A stretch of DNA of 64,000 nucleotides from M3007 sp046160625. GTDB taxonomy: Bacteria > Bacteroidota > Bacteroidia > Chitinophagales > Saprospiraceae. Position 1 is the stretch's first letter. Each line of letters opens with the position of its first letter. The translations under genes and the position numbers were made by a program. Location: positions 1 through 64,000 of the forward strand of contig JBJXGZ010000014.1 of assembly GCA_046160625.1 (NCBI GenBank). Reading direction: 5' to 3'. The notes beneath the pieces were generated by a model that worked only from the letters and a program-made list of their open reading frames with translations, did no database searches and was not told the DNA's origin. Below are positions 55,669 to 63,489 of the stretch, one piece after another.

Positions 55669-57606
55669 ATGGAAGAAAAACAGAGTCAACTGAGTACCTA
55701 TATCGGCATGGGGCTGATCTTCTTGTTGTTGTTTTTGTGGATGCAATATTCCGCCCCACCAAAGAAAACGCCCGAAGAACTTCAGGCCGAGTCCACCTCC
55801 GTCGGGACTACGGCGGACAAGCAATCTGCCCAACAAGTTCAAAGCCAAGCGGCTCCACCCACGGCACCTGTCACGAATGCTTCCACCGAGACTTTAGCTT
55901 CGGCGGGCAAGCCAGATACGGACCAAAATGGGATGATGGTCGCTAAATTTGGCGTGTTTGCCTCAGCAGCCGTTGGACAGGAGCAATTTGAAACATTGGA
56001 GAATGACCTCGTGCGCATCACCTTCAGCAGCAAAGGCGGACGCATCAAAGAGGTTTTTCTCAAAAAATTTGAAAAAGTACTTGTAGACACGGCGGGGAAT
56101 GACGTGAAAAGTCCTCTTTACCTGCTCGAAGATGATCTGAATCGCTTTGGATTTGAGTTGCCTATTGGCGGCACGGCCAATGGTAAAGTCCTTACAAGTG
56201 ATCTCTTTTTTACGCCGACCAAAAATGGCAATATTGTCACTTTTCGTGCCGATGCAGGCAATGGCCGCTATTTGGAGCAAAACTACACCCTTAGTCCTGA
56301 CAACTATCGACTTGATTATCGTGTTGCCGCAAACGGTCTCGAAAATGTGCTGACTCAGAAAGAATTGCGCTTTTATTGGGAAAATCACCTCGATAAATTG
56401 GAGCGTAATCAGACCTACGAGCGCACCATGTCGTCGGTCTATTACAAAACCGCCGAAGAGGGTGTTGATTACTGTGATTGCCGTGAAGATGATGTCAAAA
56501 GCCTTGGGGACAAGCCTGTGCTTTGGTTCTCGCACTCCAACCAGTTTTTCAATACCAGTATCGTAGCGCAGGGATTCACATTCCGCGATTTCACGGGCGA
56601 GGTCAAGGTCTTCGGAGATGCTGATTCTAATTTGAAGATGTTGAAAAGCAGCGCCCTGGTGCCGTTTGAGCGCGGTTTGGCAAACATGGCGATTTACACA
56701 GGGCCAAACGAATTCAAGCGGCTGGAGGAATTTGGTGTGTCGCTCCAAGACATCATCCCATTTGGCGCGAGTATTTTCGGAGCCATCAATCGCTGGATCA
56801 TCTTCCCGATGATGGATTTCCTCGCGCGTTTTATTGGCAACCAAGGCATTGTAATCTTGATGCTTACGCTTTTGGTGAAACTTTTGGTGTACCCGCTCAC
56901 ATACCGCATGGTGCTCAGCCAATCCAAAATGGCCGCCCTCAAGCCACGCCTTGAAGAACTCAAAAAGAAGCACGGCGACGATCAGCAGGCAATGAGCGTA
57001 GATACCATGAAACTATACAGCGAGTATGGCGTGAATCCGCTCGGCGGCTGTCTACCCATCTTCTTGCAAATGCCAATTTGGTTTGCGCTCTATCGTTTTT
57101 TCCCTGCCAGTATCGAATTCCGGCAAGAGAGTTTCCTCTGGGCCACAGACCTGTCGAGTTACGACAGCATCCTGCACCTGCCCTTCGATTTGCCATTTGG
57201 TGCAGGCGCACATATCAGCCTGTTCACACTTATCTGGGTGGTTACCACCCTGTGGTACACCTGGTATTCAATGAAGCAAATGGATGCTTCTTCGATGCAG
57301 AACGACCAGATGAAAGTCATGAAATACATGCAGTATACCATGCCGGTATTCTTCATGTTCTTCTTCAACAGCTTCGCTTCTGGCCTCACACTTTACCTCT
57401 GTTTCAGCAATATCCTGAACATCGGACAAACGCTCGTGACCAAGGAATACCTGATTGACAAGGAAAAAATTAAGGCTCAACTTGAAATCAATAAGGCAAA
57501 GCCTAAAAAGACAACCGGCTTCCGCGCCAGGCTTGAGCAGGCCATGAAAGAGCAGCAGCGGATACAAGAGGAGAAAGCCAAACAGGGAGCGAAAAAGAAG
57601 AAATAA
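55669..57606 (+). CDS. yidC: Membrane protein insertase YidC
   Basis: The 645-residue protein has an N-terminal TM anchor (residues ~11-27), a Pro/Ala-rich linker, and the large periplasmic P1 domain (~100-370). The conserved C-terminal insertase domain (~375-600) shows GNQGIVILMLTLLVKL, NPLGGCLPIFLQMPIWFALY and the FNSFASGLTLYLCFSN helix. The tail is Lys-rich (QGAKKKK), as in ribosome-binding YidC homologues. It inserts inner-membrane proteins with or without SecYEG. A near-perfect 34-bp-stem hairpin starts in its stop codon. Confidence 0.96.
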   Translation: MEEKQSQLSTYIGMGLIFLLLFLWMQYSAPPKKTPEELQAESTSVGTTADKQSAQQVQSQAAPPTAPVTNASTETLASAGKPDTDQNGMMVAKFGVFASAAVGQEQFETLENDLVRITFSSKGGRIKEVFLKKFEKVLVDTAGNDVKSPLYLLEDDLNRFGFELPIGGTANGKVLTSDLFFTPTKNGNIVTFRADAGNGRYLEQNYTLSPDNYRLDYRVAANGLENVLTQKELRFYWENHLDKLERNQTYERTMSSVYYKTAEEGVDYCDCREDDVKSLGDKPVLWFSHSNQFFNTSIVAQGFTFRDFTGEVKVFGDADSNLKMLKSSALVPFERGLANMAIYTGPNEFKRLEEFGVSLQDIIPFGASIFGAINRWIIFPMMDFLARFIGNQGIVILMLTLLVKLLVYPLTYRMVLSQSKMAALKPRLEELKKKHGDDQQAMSVDTMKLYSEYGVNPLGGCLPIFLQMPIWFALYRFFPASIEFRQESFLWATDLSSYDSILHLPFDLPFGAGAHISLFTLIWVVTTLWYTWYSMKQMDASSMQNDQMKVMKYMQYTMPVFFMFFFNSFASGLTLYLCFSNILNIGQTLVTKEYLIDKEKIKAQLEINKAKPKKTTGFRARLEQAMKEQQRIQEEKAKQGAKKKK

Positions 57607-57681
57607 TCCGTGTCTCGTATGGTCGCCCCGCGATCCCCGCGGGGATCGCGGGGCGAACATACGAGACACGGATTTTTTTGT
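57605..57681. terminator. Bidirectional terminator with 34-bp stem
   Basis: Arms 57605-57638 and 57641-57674 pair with one mismatch around a 2-base centre and are followed by seven T residues. It begins in the yidC stop codon and ends 12 bases before the convergent DUF4846 gene stop. Confidence 0.85.
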
Positions 57682-57685
57682 TTTT

Positions 57686-58537
57686 TTAAAAACTTTTCAA
57701 TTCGGTTCTAAGAAACGACCACTCAGGCGTATTTAAATTTCCCTCAAAATCAGTTGAATACCAAGGGCTTAATGCAGCATCATTCGGGTTTTTCAAAATC
57801 TGGATTTCTTGCGCAGGCATATAACTCTGTGCCAATAAAAAGACCTTCTCGCCAGCAGCATTTTCCGCTACATCCACCACGATGACTGCATGTCCGGGCG
57901 AGCCGCCGCGAATAAAAACATCTCCAATTTGGAGCTCGGCAATTGACTTTGGGCGCAATTCTTTTGACAAAGAAAGGGTGCCGGCATAGCTGAAAACCGT
58001 TTCCAGATACGCCCAAAAAGTTTTGTAGGAATCAGAAGGCGCGGCAGTATTCTCCCAAAAGGCTTTGTTCTGTACCACTTTCACACGCCCCCCCTTCCGC
58101 CAACGCACGTATTCGAGCAAGAATCCATTGGTGAAGTGAAATTTTATCTTATCGAACTGCCGCGTACGCCACAGATGCTCTGCCCGGAGTCGCATAACCG
58201 CATCGGCGCATTGATGGAGGTCTTTTCGGCCAATGGGTAAATCCACCACCGCATCGTAAACGCCGAGGCTTTCTTTTTCCTCACCATCAAAATAGCGGAC
58301 TTTACTGCCAATCGGCTTGAGTGGCAATTGGCGCAGAAAGTGGGCAAAAGAACTTGAATCCACTAATTTTCGAGCAAAACCAGCCGGTGGAGCAAACCGC
58401 TGAACCAATAGGCTATCGGCTTCGCGTTCATTCTTTTTTTCAATAGTCGGGTGCTGTTGTATGGGGTCTTGACCATTGGAGCAAAACAAGCCGGCAAAGA
58501 GCGAAAGGACGAGTAAGGGAAAGTGGATTTTTTTCAT
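57686..58537 (-). CDS. DUF4846 family exported protein
   Basis: The 283-residue protein has a Sec leader (MKKIHFPLLVLSLFAGLFCSNGQ); a Cys is present but the GLFC box is not a standard lipobox. The mature part matches DUF4846 with FAHFLRQLPLKPIG, VYDAVVDLPIG, QCADAVMRLRAEHL, FHFTNGF and the C-terminal GHAVIVVDVAEN...LLAQSYMPAQEI. The family is common in Bacteroidota and of unknown function; the GHAV segment with the following acidic strand suggests an NlpC/P60-like or enzyme-like pocket, which is only a guess. Confidence 0.8.
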   Translation of the reverse strand: MKKIHFPLLVLSLFAGLFCSNGQDPIQQHPTIEKKNEREADSLLVQRFAPPAGFARKLVDSSSFAHFLRQLPLKPIGSKVRYFDGEEKESLGVYDAVVDLPIGRKDLHQCADAVMRLRAEHLWRTRQFDKIKFHFTNGFLLEYVRWRKGGRVKVVQNKAFWENTAAPSDSYKTFWAYLETVFSYAGTLSLSKELRPKSIAELQIGDVFIRGGSPGHAVIVVDVAENAAGEKVFLLAQSYMPAQEIQILKNPNDAALSPWYSTDFEGNLNTPEWSFLRTELKSF

Positions 58538-58575
58538 CGGGGTTCAAACGACCCAAGCCCCAAAAACGTGTGGAA

Positions 58576-58806
58576 CTTGATTCACCCCGAATTTTATAAC
58601 ATTAATGATTCGTTAGGTTGCAACATCAAACTTGACATAATTTGAACCACAAAAGGCACAAAAGGACACAAAAGTAGCACGATACGTCTTTTGTGTCCTT
58701 TTGTGCCTTTTGTGGTTCAAATTACGCTCAATGGGGGAAAATAGTGCTTTTTTGATGTTTTTGCTTGTGCGATTTTATATTGTTATAAAGTTCGGGGTGA
58801 CTCAAG
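58576..58806. repeat. Nested intergenic inverted repeat, CACAAAAGG family
   Basis: Inner arms of 36 bases (58639-58674 and 58688-58723, words GGCACAAAAGGACACAAAAG) are perfectly complementary. Outer arms (58576-58601 and 58781-58806, core TCACCCCGAA) pair with a few mismatches. The right outer arm covers the stop codon of the ABC exporter. The inner word recurs at 61985-62133. Confidence 0.85.
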
Positions 58807-60679
58807 TTTGTCCCTCAACATCCTCGCCCCTCATCTGCCGCTCAAACAACTCAGCATAGTACCCGCCCCGCAACAGCAATTCCTCATGCGTGCCCTCTTC
58901 GGTGACCTGGTGTTCGTCGAGTACAATAATCTTATCAAATTGGAGCATCTTGTAGATACGGTGCGTAATAATAATCGCCGTTTTGTCGGCCAATGCGCCA
59001 GAGAGGTAGCCAAGAATACGGCTTTCGGTATTGGTATCCACGGCAGAAAGGCAGTCGTCGAGTAGCACTACATCTGGCTGTTTGGCAAAAGCTCGGGCAA
59101 TGCTAACACGCTGTTTTTGGCCCCCGGAAAGGGTCACACCACGTTCGCCAACCATCGTTTCATATCCTTCGGGCAAACCCATAATCTCTTCGTGTACGGA
59201 AGCGCTTTTGGCAAAATATTCGGACGCTTCTTTGCCAATACCGTCTTTACCAAAGGCAATATTTCCAAATACGGTGTCTGAAAAGAGGAACACATCTTGC
59301 GGGACATAACCTATTCGTTGGCGTAATTCTGCCAGATCATGTGCACGAACGTCTTTCCCATCTATTAAAATCCGGCCCGAGTCCACATCATACATCCGCA
59401 CCAACAAGTCAGCAATGGTCGTTTTCCCGCTTCCAGTGCGCCCAACGATGGCCATTTTTTGTCCGGGCAAAAGCTCGAATGAAACGTTTTCGAGGGCCTT
59501 GATGCCCGTATCAGGGTAAGTAAAGGAAACGTTTTGGAATTGGATATGACCTTGTAACCCCACCCCCAACCCCTCCCCTTCAGGGAGGGGAGCCGAACTC
59601 GGCAAAAGCACGGCACCGGCCCCCCTCCCGGAAGGGGAGGGGTTGGGGGTGGGGTGGGTGGGGTTCACAATACTAGGCTTTGTATCCAAAAACTCATTGA
59701 TCCTCTTTTGCGAAGCCGCCGCTTGCTGTGTCAATGAAGCAATCCAGCCAATGGCTGTCACAGGCCAGGTGAGCATATTGATGTAGATGACAAATTCTGC
59801 AATATTTCCCGGATTGATTTTTCCAGCCACCACTTGTAATCCCCCAACATACACCGTGATAATGGTGCTGGTTCCAATGAGCAAGGCCATGAGCGGAAAA
59901 AAGAAGGCATCTATGCGAATTAACTCCAGCGATTTTTTGCGGTATTCTTCACTTTGGGCAGCAAACCAGCGCCCCATGGCCCATTCTTGTACATAACTTT
60001 TCACTACGCGGATACCGCTATAAACCTCCTGAGTAGTACTTGTAAGGGAGGCTAGTTGTTGCTGGATTTTTTCACTGCGACGGTTGATCAATGTACTTAC
60101 CCAATAAATTGAAATACTCAAAAAGGGAAGGGGTAATAAGGACCAGAGTGTCAGTTCAACACTCACGCGAAGCATCGAAGTGATGGCAAGTATAAACAGG
60201 AAAAGCAAATCCAGGCCATACAAAATGGTGGGCCCCAGGAACATCCGCACTTTCGAAACATCTTCAGAGATACGCGACATGAGGTCGCCTGTTGCGTTTC
60301 GTTTGTAAAAAGCGAGATCAAGTGATAGGTAATGCGCAAATATTTCTTTGCGCATATCGTACTCTATCAAGCGGCTTACCACAATCAGGGTCTGGCGCAT
60401 AAAAAACATCGCTATACCCATCATCACTGCCAGCGCAATAACCCCAGCGCCAAACCAGGCAATGTGTCCGCCCAATTCTCCCATGGCTTCCGGGTGTGCC
60501 GTAATCCCGCCTTTGGCTTTATATACAGCCACTTCCCGCACCACCGTGTTCAGTGCGTCGCCAATGACCTTGGGTTGCCAAACAGCGAAATAGTTTTTGA
60601 GCAATACGAAAAGAATGCCCAGTAAAACCCGCCAGCGGTATTTCCAGAAAAATTTATTGAGATAGGAGAGGTGTTTCAT
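58802..60679 (-). CDS. ABC exporter, fused permease-ATPase (MsbA-like)
   Basis: The 625-residue protein starts at ATG 60679 (MKHLSYLNKFFWKYRW). Six TM helices (residues ~15-310) precede the nucleotide-binding domain (~375-610) with Walker A GRTGSGKTT (Lys419), Q-loop YVPQDVFLFS, signature LSGGQKQR, Walker B VVLLDDCLSAVD and switch His in ITHR. It probably works as a homodimer exporting lipids or small amphiphiles. Residues ~340-374, in the TM-NBD linker, are encoded by a palindromic insert (PTPNPSPSGRG ... PLPEGEGLGVG). It diverges from the thiolase gene. Confidence 0.92.
   Translation of the reverse strand: MKHLSYLNKFFWKYRWRVLLGILFVLLKNYFAVWQPKVIGDALNTVVREVAVYKAKGGITAHPEAMGELGGHIAWFGAGVIALAVMMGIAMFFMRQTLIVVSRLIEYDMRKEIFAHYLSLDLAFYKRNATGDLMSRISEDVSKVRMFLGPTILYGLDLLFLFILAITSMLRVSVELTLWSLLPLPFLSISIYWVSTLINRRSEKIQQQLASLTSTTQEVYSGIRVVKSYVQEWAMGRWFAAQSEEYRKKSLELIRIDAFFFPLMALLIGTSTIITVYVGGLQVVAGKINPGNIAEFVIYINMLTWPVTAIGWIASLTQQAAASQKRINEFLDTKPSIVNPTHPTPNPSPSGRGAGAVLLPSSAPLPEGEGLGVGLQGHIQFQNVSFTYPDTGIKALENVSFELLPGQKMAIVGRTGSGKTTIADLLVRMYDVDSGRILIDGKDVRAHDLAELRQRIGYVPQDVFLFSDTVFGNIAFGKDGIGKEASEYFAKSASVHEEIMGLPEGYETMVGERGVTLSGGQKQRVSIARAFAKQPDVVLLDDCLSAVDTNTESRILGYLSGALADKTAIIITHRIYKMLQFDKIIVLDEHQVTEEGTHEELLLRGGYYAELFERQMRGEDVEGQT
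59557..59655. repeat. In-frame palindromic insert in the ABC exporter linker
   Basis: Twenty-five-base arms (59557-59581 and 59631-59655, rich in CCCCACCCCCAACCCCTCCC) are perfectly complementary around a 49-base centre that holds a partial GGGAGGGG/CCCCTCCC pairing. The whole element is open in the gene frame and lengthens the linker by ~33 residues. Confidence 0.85.
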
Positions 60680-60801
60680 CAAAAAGGAGATACGAGGCCA
60701 AAACACAATGCTTCGCAAACTGTTTTAAAACTTGCCCAAAGGTTTCGAAAGGAAAATTACCGAACAGCGTACTTTTACGCGAATGTCAAAAATTCTTCAA
60801 A

Positions 60802-61977
60802 ATGCAAGAAGCATATATTGTAGCAGGGTTTCGTTCAGCCATCGGCAAAGCCGGTAAAGGCGGCTTCAAAGGTTACCGTCCCGACGACCTTGCGGTGGAC
60901 GTGATAAAACACCTGCTCGCTACCGTGCCGCAACTCGATCCAAAACTGGTGGAAGACTGTATTGTGGGCTGCGCCAATCCCGAAGGCGAACAAGGCCTGC
61001 AAATTGGCCGACTTATTTCCAACCGTGCCCTCGGTAAAGAAGTTCCTGGCATGACAGTGAACCGATACTGCGCTTCCGGTCTCGAAACCATCAGCATTGC
61101 AGTTGCCAAAATCCGTGCAGGTATGGGTCACATTTATGTGGCCGGTGGCACTGAAAGTATGTCGCTCATCCCCATGACGGGCTACAAACTCGCTCCGAAT
61201 TACAACATTGCCAAAGATACTCCAGACTATCTGGTGGGTATGGGGCTTACTGCCGAAGCCGTTTCAAAAAAATGGGAAATCAGCCGCGAGGCTGCCGATG
61301 AGTTCAGTGTGCGAAGCCATCAAAAAGCCGCCACAGCGATTGACACAGGCAAATTCAAGGACGAAATCGTGCCCGTGAACGTCCCCGAAGTATGGGTCGA
61401 AAACGACAAACGCAAAGAGCGCGTGAATACCGTGGATACCGACGAGGGCGTTCGGCGCGACACCACTGCCGAAGGGCTTGCAAAACTTCGCCCTGCTTTT
61501 GCACAGGGCGGTGTGGTAACCGCAGGCAATTCCTCCCAAACTTCCGACGGCGCTGCATTTGTGCTTGTCATGTCGGAAGAAATGGTCAAATCGCTTGGTT
61601 TACAACCGATTGCGCGACTGGCTGCCTGCTCCGTAGCGGGTGTAGAGCCGATTTATATGGGCATCGGGCCCTGTGCGGCTATCCCCAAAGCCCTTAAACA
61701 GGCGGGTATGAAACTCGACGATATTCAAGCCATAGAACTCAATGAAGCTTTCGCAGCACAAGCCCTTGCGGTAATCAAAGAAGCAGGACTGAATCCCGAT
61801 ATCGTTAACGTGAACGGGGGCGCCGTTGCACTGGGTCATCCACTTGGCTGCACAGGCGCAAAACTCAGTGTGCAAATCTTAAACGAGATGCGCCGCAGTA
61901 AACAAAAATATGGTTTGGTAACGGCCTGTGTTGGCGGTGGCCAAGGCATTGCAGGAATTTGGGAGCGGCTGAATTGA
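60802..61977 (+). CDS. Acetyl-CoA C-acyltransferase (thiolase)
   Basis: The 391-residue thiolase has nucleophile Cys90 (NRYCASGLE), the GHPLGCTGA loop with His346, and the second catalytic Cys376 (ACVGGGQG). The N-terminus IVAGFRSAIGKAGKGGFKGYRPDDLA is family-typical in its Arg-S/T motif. It cleaves 3-oxoacyl-CoA with CoA in beta-oxidation, or runs in reverse to condense acetyl-CoA. No fadB-like partner is adjacent in the window, so the direction is open; an HMG-CoA reductase gene lies 1.5 kb away. Confidence 0.93.
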   Translation: MQEAYIVAGFRSAIGKAGKGGFKGYRPDDLAVDVIKHLLATVPQLDPKLVEDCIVGCANPEGEQGLQIGRLISNRALGKEVPGMTVNRYCASGLETISIAVAKIRAGMGHIYVAGGTESMSLIPMTGYKLAPNYNIAKDTPDYLVGMGLTAEAVSKKWEISREAADEFSVRSHQKAATAIDTGKFKDEIVPVNVPEVWVENDKRKERVNTVDTDEGVRRDTTAEGLAKLRPAFAQGGVVTAGNSSQTSDGAAFVLVMSEEMVKSLGLQPIARLAACSVAGVEPIYMGIGPCAAIPKALKQAGMKLDDIQAIELNEAFAAQALAVIKEAGLNPDIVNVNGGAVALGHPLGCTGAKLSVQILNEMRRSKQKYGLVTACVGGGQGIAGIWERLN

Positions 61978-61984
61978 TCGTTTC

Positions 61985-62133
61985 AACGTAACTATTTACC
62001 ACATAACTAAATGTGACATAATTTGAAACACAAAAGGCACAAAAGGACACAAAAGCAGGAATTCACAGTCTTTTGTGTCCTTTTGTGTTTCAATTCTACT
62101 AGTAACCTAGCCTGTGTGGTAAATAGTTACGTT
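61985..62133. repeat. Nested intergenic inverted repeat, CACAAAAGG family
   Basis: Outer arms AACGTAACTATTTACCACA (61985-62003) and 62115-62133 are perfectly complementary. Inside is an imperfect pair built from GGCACAAAAGGACACAAAAG and its complement, the same word as at 58639-58723. It separates the convergent thiolase and MlaF-like genes. Confidence 0.85.
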
Positions 62134-62140
62134 TCAAACA

Positions 62141-62902
62141 TCATTTTCCCAGTGCCGACTTTCTGAGTTTTTGCAAAAACGGCGATGCAAATATGAACGA
62201 TTGCAGGTTCTCATTATCACTCGCCAGCACCTGGTCTTTGGTGCCGCTCCACTCGAGACGGCCTTCGTGCAGGAAACAAATATTGTCGCCAATTTCCATC
62301 ACCGAGTTCATGTCGTGGGTGTTTATGACCGTCGTGATATTGTTCTCCTCCGTGATACTACTGATGAGCTCGTCAATCATAATGGCCGTCTTTGGGTCGA
62401 GGCCAGAGTTGGGTTCATCGCAAAAAAGATACTTAGGATTGAGCACGATGGCGCGGGCGATACCGACGCGCTTTTGCATACCACCAGAAAGTTCGGAGGG
62501 ATACTTTAAATTGTTGCCCGCAAGGTTTACCCGTTCCAGGCAATAATTGACGCGCTCTACTTTTTCCTTGAGGGTCATGGGAGTGAACATATCGAGCGGG
62601 AAGCGGATGTTTTCTTCCACCGTGAGCGAATCAAACAACGCAGACCCTTGGAACAGCATCCCGATCTTCATGCGGATGGCGCGCATTCCCTGTTTATCGA
62701 GCGCGGTGAAGTTCACGTCGTCGTACCAAACGATGCCAGTTGTGGGCACTTGCAAGCCGACAAGAATCTTGAGCAGCACGGTTTTTCCCGCCCCCGAACG
62801 CCCGATAATAAGGTTGTTTTTCCCTGCTTCAAAGAGGAAGTCAATGCCTTTCAGCACTTGCTGTTCTCTAAATGTTTTGACTACGTTCTCTGCGCGAATC
62901 AT
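62141..62902 (-). CDS. MlaF-like ABC transporter ATP-binding protein
   Basis: The 253-residue ATPase has Walker A GRSGAGKT (34-41), Q-loop MLFQGSALFDSLTVEENIRFPL, signature LSGGMQKR (138-145), Walker B KYLFCDEPNSGLDP and switch INTHDMNSV. The GMQKRVGIARAI and SALFDSLTV features are typical of MlaF/Ttg2A, the ATPase of the MlaFEDB phospholipid transporter. The permease (mlaE) and MCE genes are not downstream within 100 bases; mlaE would be expected upstream, but a cytochrome gene is there. The system may thus be split. Confidence 0.88.
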   Translation of the reverse strand: MIRAENVVKTFREQQVLKGIDFLFEAGKNNLIIGRSGAGKTVLLKILVGLQVPTTGIVWYDDVNFTALDKQGMRAIRMKIGMLFQGSALFDSLTVEENIRFPLDMFTPMTLKEKVERVNYCLERVNLAGNNLKYPSELSGGMQKRVGIARAIVLNPKYLFCDEPNSGLDPKTAIMIDELISSITEENNITTVINTHDMNSVMEIGDNICFLHEGRLEWSGTKDQVLASDNENLQSFIFASPFLQKLRKSALGK

Positions 62903-63006
62903 TGATAATCAGAAGGTTTTGACCAATTTGGGCAGCAAGTTACGCAAACGATTTGCAGCAGAAAAAAATAAACCTTCATAAACCCTATAAACCTTAATCA
63001 ACCTAA

Positions 63007-63372
63007 TTACTTCGGATAACCTGCCGCAATCCAACAATTAATGCTGTCACGTTGGCCTTGGCTCATTCCGCCACCGTCTGGCATATCTTTTTTTACCACC
63101 ACACGATCCAGTATTAAGCCGTTGTCCAGGCGGGATTTCATGCCTTCAAATGTAGTAAAGTCACCTACTACACCTGATACGCCACTTCCAACTGCATGGC
63201 AGTTTATACAGTGCTGATCAATAATGGCTTTGATGTTTTTTGTGTACGAAAGGTCGGGATTGGAGAGCGTACATTCAGGGCCTTTTGTGTCGTCCTTTTT
63301 GCATCCCTGCCATAAAAGGCTGATGGCGAATAGCATTAAAGCAGAAACACTGGTGATGATCTTCAATTTCAT
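63007..63372 (-). CDS. Small lipoprotein c-type cytochrome
   Basis: The 121-residue protein starts at ATG 63372 (a TTG two codons earlier is less likely). The leader ends in LWQGC (Cys24), a likely lipobox. HCINCH (Cys55, Cys58, His59) is the single haem c site. The usual distal Met could be in KDMPDGGG, the common late motif of small cytochromes. Probably an electron carrier anchored on the periplasmic side of a membrane. It lies about 100 bases from both neighbours. Confidence 0.85.
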   Translation of the reverse strand: MKLKIITSVSALMLFAISLLWQGCKKDDTKGPECTLSNPDLSYTKNIKAIIDQHCINCHAVGSGVSGVVGDFTTFEGMKSRLDNGLILDRVVVKKDMPDGGGMSQGQRDSINCWIAAGYPK

Positions 63373-63489
63373 GGTCAAGTTTTTATGTGTTGAAAAGGAA
63401 ATAAAATGAGCGGGAAGGTACCGCTTGATCCCTTTTTGCTTTGTGGCCTTTAATACTTATTGCCTGGTTTGTCTGATCACGACCATTTG

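Noticed and set aside
55468..55848. 127-codon upstream extension of the Vps10-like gene
   Set aside because: The true signal peptide begins at ATG 55467; the extension overlaps the yidC promoter and yidC start and looks non-coding.
55963..56973. 336-codon open frame antisense to yidC
   Set aside because: It lies entirely opposite a clear yidC gene and shows no domain or coding pattern of its own.
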